The notes beneath the pieces were generated by a model. It was given only the letters and a program-made list of their open reading frames with translations, did no database searches and was not told where the DNA came from. Both the position numbers and the translations under genes were made by a program. From positions 1,979,803 through 2,016,900 of the forward strand of contig WNKI01000003.1 of NCBI GenBank assembly GCA_015350385.1: a stretch of 37,098 bases of DNA, written 5' to 3'. This stretch comes from Aculops lycopersici (lineage: Eukaryota > Arthropoda > Arachnida > Trombidiformes > Eriophyidae). Positions within the stretch are counted from its first letter, which is position 1; the number at the start of each line of letters is the position of its first letter. This document shows, in pieces, positions 29,058 to 37,098 of this stretch.

Positions 29058-30977
29058 GTCCATCAAACGCCAGAGACACGAACTCTAATACACTGCTCTT
29101 TTTTCCTATCTGCATGGTGACCAACCGTACGCTAGCTCAAAGTGGCCAAAGGGAAACCAAAACCTAGGACTAAAAGCCGGGAGAAGCAGAGGGGCAAAAG
29201 TAGAAAAGGAAACGGCTAATGAGAACTCAGATCGTTGTCTGGTGTCAGTCTATTGTTATGGGGCCGCCATAGGGTTGCTCGCTCTCGGTCTAGTTAGCTG
29301 GAAATTTGTGATAGTTGCTGCTCTTGCTGTTGAAGTCTCGTTCGTGTGTCCGTTTAAATTGCGTGCGTTCCAGTTTGCAGGCAAGGCGATCATTTGCTAA
29401 GCTAATGGAGGCTGGCCAGTTGCAGCTTGCCATCCGACCGGCGCCCACAAGCTGCTCCAACGAACCAACCAACAGCAACCTGAAACACCGAAAGCTGACC
29501 GACCAGCCCACCGACCGACTGGTCATCTAGCGCGAAAGTCACGCAGACTGGCCAATCTCTCGACTCGGTCCTCCTTTTGGAGTTTGTGTGTATGTGGCTT
29601 TTTTGCCCTTTTCTCTTCTAGCAGCCGCCACTAACCATTGTGATAGTTTCCCTTTGTTTCCCGTTGGGGTTGCCGCCAATTTTGCGGCAGCCTCCTCCCT
29701 CTTTTTCTTTCTACTTCTCTCTTTGCTCCTTTAAATTGGCTGCATTCCAAGTTCAACTAAGCAAGCAAAAGTATCACGCTCGCAACCATTCGAAGGTCTC
29801 CCCGTTGGTCGAAGCATTAGGAGAAGGAGGAGACTGGATAACTGGGCCACTGGTAGGCAGCGACGCGAGTAAGCGGTTTAGCTGGACGACGAGCTGTCCG
29901 ACTGCTCGCTTATTTGTCGAGCTTGCTGTTTCCTTGGTTGTGGTGGTGGTTGTCCGAGTTACGCTTAGCTTAACACACAAAGAGTTATGTGTGACATAAT
30001 TGATACACTTGCCACGCTTTTGGCTTTTGGCGGCCACCAGCAATATGGCTAGACCCCATTGGTGCCAACACATTTGCCACTAAACTCGTGGCAAAAGTGC
30101 TGGCCTCATTTGCTCGGCAGCCGCCGCAACAGCTCAGGCCAAGTTTTGATTGTTTTCGCCTCTCTTTGTGTCACTTCCATTTAGACTCGTCATTTTTCTC
30201 TAGAACGGAAATCAAGGCTAAAATCAGCTCACAAAAACTAGCGACCAACGTTCCCTTCCTCATTGAGGCACATCATTTCTATGTGGAAGCAAACAAAGAT
30301 AATCTTAATCTCAGAAGAGGGAGCGTGCTGCAAGCTGGTGCAATATGAAACGCGCACTAATACAACTGCAATATAACTGATGCTGCTGCTCTCTCTCTCT
30401 CGCGCCAACCCTTTTATACTCCTCTACAATGGCCTCCGCTCTGCGCCAGTTGCAATCTCGCCCGTGTTCTCTCACTGTCCCAACAGGTAGCTGACCTCTG
30501 TGTTCTACTAGAGGTCGGCTCATTCTATTTGTCCTCGGGCGCTCTTCGAGGGGCGCCGCCATTCTAAGGCGGCCGATCCCGACGGTCAACCCGCTTCGTT
30601 TGCTCTACACTTAGAGTGGCCTGCCCGTGCGATAGCCCTTACCATTCGGTTGGCTCTTCACAGAGCACACAATTGTTCGCCCTGCCACTCAGGTGCTACA
30701 GGCAACCTGCCACCACCGCCGCCGCGGTCGTCGCTAGGTACCCATCGCACACAATGGGCAGCTAGCGATTTGCGCTATGGGAATATCGACACTCACCACA
30801 GACAGGCAAGCAAGCAAGCAATCGTCAATTTATATACCTACCTACACTGGTACTCTTGAGTTCATTTTAGTATAGCGCTAAACTCAATAGCAGTTGTAGT
30901 TGGACTTACTGACTCAATGCGCGACTATAAACGAGCTCTTGCTGCGCTTGCTCTTATGTAAATGGATTCTTACAAAC

Positions 30978-31012
30978 TCTTTCTTTCTTTCTTTCTTTCC
31001 TTCTTTCTTTCT
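30978..31012. repeat. (TTTC)n tetranucleotide repeat
   Basis: About eight units, with one TTCC interruption. Confidence 0.85.
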
Positions 31013-31793
31013 CACTCTATTCAGCGGTGGCAGTCGCTTGTGATATTGTGTCCGAATGTGGAGTGCACACTACGAGCCTTTGCTTGCCAGCTAGCTTGCT
31101 TGTTTCTCTCGCGGTCGTCAGATTCCCCTGCCAACAAAACAGAACAGAACACAACCCACTGCTCACAAGTGTTAACAACGACAATAACATTGACTCCTCC
31201 AAGCTATCGACACTCATCTCGAGTTCCTTTGCAGTTGCTAGTCGTATTTGCCATCGAGCTGGCTAACTCACTTCGAGGCGTTCCCCTGAAGTTGGGATTG
31301 GAGTGTGGCAAAGGCAAAGGCGTGCGCACACAATGACATTGGCATTGAACATGGATGTGGAGCTGCTTTAATCCAATTTGGTCAGTAGGCTGGCTAGCTA
31401 GTTTGTTGCGAGTTAGTTAAGTCGAGTTGAGTCTGGTTCTGTTTGGTAAAGTGGGAGAACAACGATAGCAGCAACAATAACAACGGCAGCAACTAGACCA
31501 ACAAAAGCTAGCAAATCTGATTAAATCATCGTGCACCAGCTTGTGTCCATTTATCAGGCGAGAAGAATCCGGACCAAGAGTTGGAGTTGTTGGCGCAAAC
31601 ATCTCGAGACTCATCGAAGTGGCAATGGTAGTCGGCGTCTTCGTTTCGCTCGCCCAGTTGTCGGAATGAAACGACACTCGTTGGTGTGTTAAAGTGTTGG
31701 ACAAGATCAAGTAGAGCTAGCAACAACATGTGCCCGTAACGAGCCAGTTGCCTGGGCGCAAGTTGTCACCAACAAACCGACCCACCCACCGAC

Positions 31794-31813
31794 TGGCTGG
31801 CTGGCTGGCTGGC
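31794..31813. repeat. (GGCT)n tetranucleotide repeat
   Basis: Five exact GGCT units in tandem. Confidence 0.85.
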
Positions 31814-34202
31814 TCACAGTCAGGCGCAATTGGAGCCAACAATCCGACTGCAGTCGAGGTGGTCGCTGCCGCTAGGTGATGGCCGTGAGACTTCTTCCCG
31901 TGACCAAATAGAACTTGGCTGCAACACATTTCAATGTCATCCAATCGCTGGCTTGTCCATCGGGGCCAGCCAAAGCGGTTTGCGCATCCAAAGCGCCAGG
32001 AAATTTGGTTGGCCGAGAAGCCAAATGGTTTGCGGCTCGCTGATATTAATAATGGTCGACCATTTAGAGGAAGTTGCCAAGTGGTTAGTTGGACGTTTGA
32101 AGTGACAGTGGCCGCTGCGGCGGAAGAGCCACTCGCACCTCGAGTTGACTGGACGGTGGTGGCTTAATGGCCAACCGGAAGGAGATGATGCCGTTAATTT
32201 GCGGCCGCGCCGTCGGTTTCAAGGCTCCTCTTGCCCCTTCCCTCTCTTTCGCCGGAACCAGCCACTCGATTTGCCGCGGCGGCGGCAGTTTGGTTCGGTA
32301 TCGTTTGGCCACTCGTCGATCAAATGTATCGTGATAAATGGCCAATTCAAATCGTCTTCCTCTTCATCTTCTCGGTCGACGTCTTCGTCGTGGTCGCCTT
32401 TGGCTGCCGACAGTCGAGTTTCATGCGCCTGTAATGAACCAAGGCAGCAGAGGCACGCGCACGCCAAATTCGATTGCTCACACGTGCGCAACCACCTGAC
32501 TGATGATTGTGGATACCAACTTTAATTTCCCTCCAAATGTTTAATGGAATGACCAAAGAGAAGCCACCCATTATATCCATCTATCAGCCTGTCCATCAAT
32601 TAAACGCTCGAGTCTAAGCGCTTTCTTCGTTGAGAATCGTCCGCAAGAAAGTGTCTGAATTGTGGCACCAGATACACACCTACAACAAGAGCACGGTCTT
32701 GCCACGGTCTCGCCAGCGACGATGACTATCCAATTGATGCAATGGGCTGCGGTGCCACCAAAACTCATGGTCGCCTCTAGCGCCATGAGCCGCATTTGAA
32801 ATAGGGAATGACAAATGCAGATAGTTCTCGTCGTCGTCGGCAACTAATAGGAGGAGACGGCTAAGCAAATAGGCAAAACAGCTGCCGAGTAAACTAGGAT
32901 TGCTCTCACTCTTTGGATTCAAGCGCGAAACTCTCGCGCGCCATTAGCCAGCCCCAAGGACCTTCCGCAATAGATTGGCCAATTGGTTGCGCCAAAAGTG
33001 GCCACTCAAATTAGATCGATTGGCAGCCTCCTTCCTCTTAACGCGCGAAAATCCAACTCGACTCTAACTGGGAAGAGTTGCAGCTTTCAGGGTATTTAGG
33101 CGCCGGCCAGCTAGTTGGCTGTTTGGCTTGCACTTAAACGATAAACTGTGGGATCGAAAGTAAGAAAGTAAATGGTACCGCTTAGCTGATGGCCTAATCC
33201 CAAATTCAAACTCCAACTCCGACTCAAAAGCTTAGACAACAGTCCAATTGGCGCCAAGCTTTCAGCTAGTCGGTTGGTTAGGCGCATTGTGTTTGCTCAG
33301 GGAACTCTAGCATGTGCATTCAGACCAACATAAGGGGAGAAATTAAATTAATATATCGCCTCAATCGCTTCCGGTTTTCCTCAGCAACCCAGTGACTGAA
33401 TGGGCCAACCTCGACTGGCGGTTTTGTATTTGACTCGCTTCGGCAGCGCGCTTCGAGAGTCTGAGTTTCTTTGTGATACCACAAAAGCGCAAGTCGCTTG
33501 GCGCCCTCCGCTTGTACTCCGAATCCAACTGGAGGCGGCATTTGTCCGGGAAGCTTAGCTGATAGCAATGACGACCACGATGATGACAGAGACACGCCTA
33601 CGCAATTTGCGACCGACGACGAGAGAAATCCTCCCGATTCCCTCAGCAAACGACTACGAGTCCAAATTAACTTTGAGCAACGACAACCATGTCGACTGTC
33701 ACCAAGAATCTACTTGCGACAGTTCCAATGTATCGCTCTACCTGAAAGTTTGTTTGCGTGTCGCTTCTCTATGGCGAGCATTCAATTGCTTGCAAGAATT
33801 CGATATCCTCACTCCTAGCCAATTGACTCTGTCTCTTTGAGCTCCGTGCAGTTTGTAGCAATGCAAAGGTACACCCGGCGACTAGAAGTTTTGCAATGGT
33901 AAAACTAATGACAAAAGAGAAACGCTTGGTGCTTCTCCGTTTCGTCGCATGATTAAATTTGGGCGGCGCATCCGCGGCGAGAGTCGGATTTGAAATTGGA
34001 GATCAAATAAAATCAAATTCAATCAAATTGGAAGTAGGATCGGAATCTCTAGTCGCAAAGGGAAAGCTTGTTGGAATTAAACTAGTAACTAATGTGCTCT
34101 TGGAATCAACACAACTAGCTAGACATTGTGGCAATAGAAGAGAGTCTGATAAAAATGATGACGCAATCAAATTAATCTAAATTCAAGCGAAGAGAAACGT
34201 AC

Positions 34203-37098
34203 CTGTTGTTGTTGTTGTTGTTGTTGGGGCTCGGAACTTCCGCTTCCGCCAAAGAGACTCGGCCAGTCGCCAAACTTCAACGGCTGCCACTGGGACTCGC
34301 TCAGTTTTGGGACAGTCAGCGAGTGGGCGTGGTTAGAAATTCGTTCGCCCGAACTGGCGGTCTCTCCATCGTCATCCTGATCCCCATCTTGGTCCCTGTT
34401 TCCTAGACTAATTGGTTCATCTCGCCTACCACTGGCAATTAGATTGCTCTTTCTGTCTCCAATTCTACCTGTCTGAAGACTTGACGCCTTATCTGAGTCG
34501 TCGTCTTCGCCGTAGTCTCCATCCTCCTCGAGGTCGTTGTTGTCATTACTATTTCCGTCCTGATGCTGCTCGTCGTTGCTCGATACAAACTCGTACCTTT
34601 CAACTACTCGGTCGATGCGATCGTCGTCCGGATCGTCCAGGGAGTCCAAGGGTAGATTAATTTTCGTTGTCTCGATGCCGCCGCCGCCGCCGCTAGCACC
34701 TCCACTTACAAGCAGTTTTGTCTGGCTGGCTCCACTTATCGGATTAATTGCCGTCGTACTTGCCGCTGGACTTCGTTGAGACGCAGTGTTTTGGCTTGGA
34801 TTAGACCAACCGGAAGCGGAAGTGGGGCCAAGACTAGACGAGCCGGAAGAAGAGGACGACGACGACGACGAGTGACGGTACAGGTAGGCGGCGACGTTTG
34901 GATCGGACGAGAACCACTGGTGGCACTCAAGACCATTGCCCAGGTAACCGCGACGGCAGCGACACTTGTAGGAGCCGCGCAGGTTTATGCACTTCGCCTG
35001 TGGATCACACCTGTTTAGTTTTCCATCCAAACACTCGTTGATGTCTTGGCATTTTCTCACTTTTAATGTTGCATTGAGTCCAGTCTTCTGATCATCATCA
35101 ATATCAACAGCTGTGTTAATGTTCAATGAATTGCTTATTTGATTGTCTAGCTGAGGTTTGTAGCCCCGTTTGCAGTGGCACTCGTAGCTTCCGGGCAAAT
35201 TGACGCAGGTGGTTGTTTTTGCATCGCAATCATTGAGTTTCCTATCGGAACACTCGTCGATGTCTCGACAAAATTTCCCATCGCCAGCGAAGCCTGGTTT
35301 GCATTTGCAAGTAAACATCGCGCCGACACCCTTCGAAAGCTGCTCATCTTTTGTTAAATTAAACTCCGACGAGCTGTTGAGATTTAGGTTGACGCAAGTT
35401 GCATCGGGATGACACACCCCCTTGAAGGATGCGTGCGAGCAAAAGTCAAATCTCTTGCAGTAGGTGCAGCAGTCGTTCTTGAGCCGCAACTGCTCGCTGG
35501 CCGGACAATTGATTGGTGGACAAACAAGTGGCACGTGGAACAGGTCGTTGCCGAGGCCACTGGCGCCGCCATTGCTTTGGTCTATCTGTTGCGAGGTTGC
35601 GCCGCGTGGTTTCCGTTGCATTGGATTGAAATCTTCGTACAAATCGTTCGCGTTGTACAAAGATTCCAGATCGTTGTCGTTGTCGTTGCTCATGCCTCTC
35701 GCTCCTGAAGCGTAACTATTTGCATATAAATGATCTCGTCGATTCAACCTAAAGCGAGAATCTCTCCTATCGTCGTCGGATTCCTCAGGACCTCGCCGCT
35801 CGTCTTGCTCCATCGAGTCGTTCAAGTCTAGCAACAATGTGGATCTCTGCTGCCTACTAGAGCCACCACCACCACTTGCCACCGCCGTCGCCTCGAATCT
35901 TTTGTCCAACTCAACCCTTTGGCATCTCAAGCGGCCATCCTGCTTTTTGTTATCGTCGTCGTCGTCGTGGTTGTTGCCGCCAACCAACGGCGTCATTGTC
36001 ATCGATATAAAAGGTGAATAAAAGAAGCGTTAGCGGGAAGTTTGTCAGTTGTGATCATTAATCTCTTGGGTCATAGGAGTTGATGTACTCCAGTGACTTT
36101 GGCTGGTAGAATATTATAGTCTCTCTCTCTCCCTCTCTCTCTCTCGTTGGATTCTCGAGCAAAAAAGGAGGAATACTCACGATGCAAAGACACTCCTTGC
36201 AAGTGTCTTGGTTGCTGTTAATCACCAGCTTATTTCCGTGGCCTACTCTCTGCTCCTTGTAAATGCAAGTTTCTGTTCGAAGTGTTTTAGGTTTAGATAA
36301 AATCAGAATCAGTGTGTCAATATTTCCATGGTTTGTGGATAGAGTTTGTTTTTAGTTACTAAGATGAGGGGGTGAAATTCCACCCCCCTCTCTCTCAAAC
36401 CCGGTACTCACTGTAGCAAACTGGACAGCATTTGTCTGGCACGTGGCGCGGATCTGAGCAACTAAGCGGCGGACAGCTCATGTGTCGGCACTTGACTCGT
36501 CCTCTCTATTGGAGTTGAATTGTAAAGAGAGTAATAGATTTTTTGTCTTGTTAGATGTGTGAAGGTCAAGGGGCCAAGTCGTGGAGCAGGAAGCAAATTT
36601 TTCCTCAATTGCGCTAGAGAAAGAGCAAGAGAAATGGACAGGAAGTTAATCAAAAATCCAACAACAAAAGAATAAGTGGCACTTACGTGACATGAGCAGA
36701 CGTCGCAATTGTTTTTCCAGCTCTCGCCGTCGGCTTTAGTGGTAAAATTAGCCATTGACTCCGGTGGCGCAAGCTTATTATTAGAGGTGGACGTTTCCGG
36801 CGAGCTTATGGAACTGCCGCCGCTTGCCAAGTCGTGGTCGCCGTCGGCGGGATCGCTGGACATGACCACCGAGGGCAGTGTTTCGCCTCCGTGCACCAGC
36901 TTCCGGTGGCGCAACGCAACTTGCGGCCGCCTATTGTTATTGTTGTTGTGTGCCATTGATTCCTCGTGTTGCTGTTGGACGGAAGACGCCATTGGGCTAG
37001 GCGTCCATTTGCAGGACAGGCGGCATTCGCACTTTTCCAGCTGCTTGACCCGTTGCTCAGTTTCGTAGAGCTGCGACGTGTTTGATATGTTTTGGTTA
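34203..37098 (-). CDS. NELL1/NELL2-like VWC-EGF protein, partial
   Basis: Four minus-strand exons: 37098-36687 (5' end outside the window), 36505-36412, 36272-36181 and 35939-34203. Their phases (0, 1, 0, 0) agree and the splice sites are GT-AG. NELL proteins are secreted multimers that bind receptors of the Robo3 type. A short coiled coil precedes CECRLSC, as in NELL. VWC1 reads on through ESWKNNCDVCSC, CPPLSC and CCPVC, VWC2 through CKECLC, CPPINC and CCTYC. Then come one plain EGF and two calcium-binding EGF modules (DIDEC and DINEC), as in NELL. Low-complexity sequence is inserted after the second Cys of VWC1 (about 75 residues), inside VWC2 (about 130), and inside the first two EGFs. After EGF3 about 200 acidic, Ser-rich residues lead to a polyQ run and a donor at 34202. 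The laminin-G domain should lie to the right. Later EGF/VWC exons are not found. The exon-4 acceptor lacks a good pyrimidine tract. Confidence 0.82.
36121..36145. repeat. (CT)n microsatellite in an intron
   Basis: CT-rich run with one CC interruption, inside the intron between exons 3 and 4 of the NELL-like gene. Confidence 0.85.

Larger units (their letters stand above)
26637..34202. other. long stretch without a convincing gene, at least partly an intron
   Basis: About 7.5 kb. The NELL-like exon at the right ends in a strong donor (CAG|GTACGT), so the right part should be an intron of that gene. No frame over 126 codons exists, and none shows a domain. It contains several microsatellites. 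Two short Cys-bearing minus-strand segments (31529-31639 and 32643-32714) are weakly like extracellular modules, but I do not call them. It should also hold the promoter of the 247-residue gene to its left. Confidence 0.5.

Noticed and set aside
31529..31639. Minus-strand segment with two Cys and Trp residues, loosely like the start of a MAM domain
   Set aside because: Only about 35 codons, no matching splice sites, and the neighbouring frames are equally open. Chance is the simpler reading.
32643..32714. Minus-strand segment with a Cys spacing loosely like a VWC module (GET...PCSCCRC...SC)
   Set aside because: It was tempting as a lost NELL exon, but the key spacing and the CC-xx-C end are missing and no good splice sites bound it.
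33498..33840. Two overlapping plus-strand frames of about 100 codons
   Set aside because: Both are rich in residues from GAC/ACG repeats, and neither shows a domain or a conserved start.
1..37098. tRNA, rRNA and CRISPR-like elements
   Set aside because: I looked for A-box/B-box pairs, rRNA-like blocks and spaced repeats by eye and found none. A covariance-model scan would be needed to exclude small RNA genes.

Overview
The window looks like nuclear DNA of an animal, most likely an ecdysozoan and plausibly an arthropod such as a mite; I cannot name the species. The reasons are: metazoan gene families (a NELL-like matricellular protein, BAP1/Calypso, TRAPPC3, mitochondrial mL43, PEX19, a VARP-like VPS9 protein, a TBC1D2-like Rab GAP), AATAAA polyadenylation signals, GT-AG introns, and many Asn/Gln/Ser homopolymers. 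Most genes are a single exon. Introns are supported only in the lipase and the NELL-like gene, with a possible one in the isocitrate dehydrogenase leader.

Layout. 1-3958: no gene recognised, GA/CT microsatellites and a patch of Ns. 4161-7452 (+): secreted pancreatic-type lipase in two exons; a 247-base intron is defined by phase and by a conserved Leu-Gly-Cys-Phe segment. 7512-8742 (-): open reading segments that look like one broken, unidentified gene. 9394-14960 (-): three tandem genes, PEX19, BAP1/Calypso deubiquitinase and NADP-dependent isocitrate dehydrogenase. 16286-18928 (+): TBC1D2-like Rab GAP. 19031-20548 (-): VARP/ANKRD27-like VPS9 protein without ankyrin repeats, tail-to-tail with the GAP. 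21448-22044 (-) and 22421-22921 (+): mL43 and TRAPPC3, head-to-head. 23968-25206 (+): a protein with two helix-turn-helix units of transposase type. 25893-26636 (-): a hydrophilic protein with one C-terminal membrane segment. 26637-34202: 7.5 kb with no convincing gene, at least partly an intron of the last gene. 34203-37098 (-): four exons of a NELL1/NELL2-like gene whose 5' end lies beyond the window.

The genes do not form one pathway. Three of four neighbours between 16.3 and 22.9 kb regulate Rab GTPases (TBC GAP, VPS9 exchange factor, TRAPP core subunit). The most distinctive property is low-complexity sequence placed inside folded domains: in the lipase PLAT domain, the BAP1 catalytic domain, and the VWC and EGF modules of the NELL-like protein. 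I did not find an unmistakable new multi-gene system. The best candidates for a closer look are the helix-turn-helix protein, the split-PLAT lipase, the VPS9 protein without ankyrins, and the two possible start sites of isocitrate dehydrogenase.
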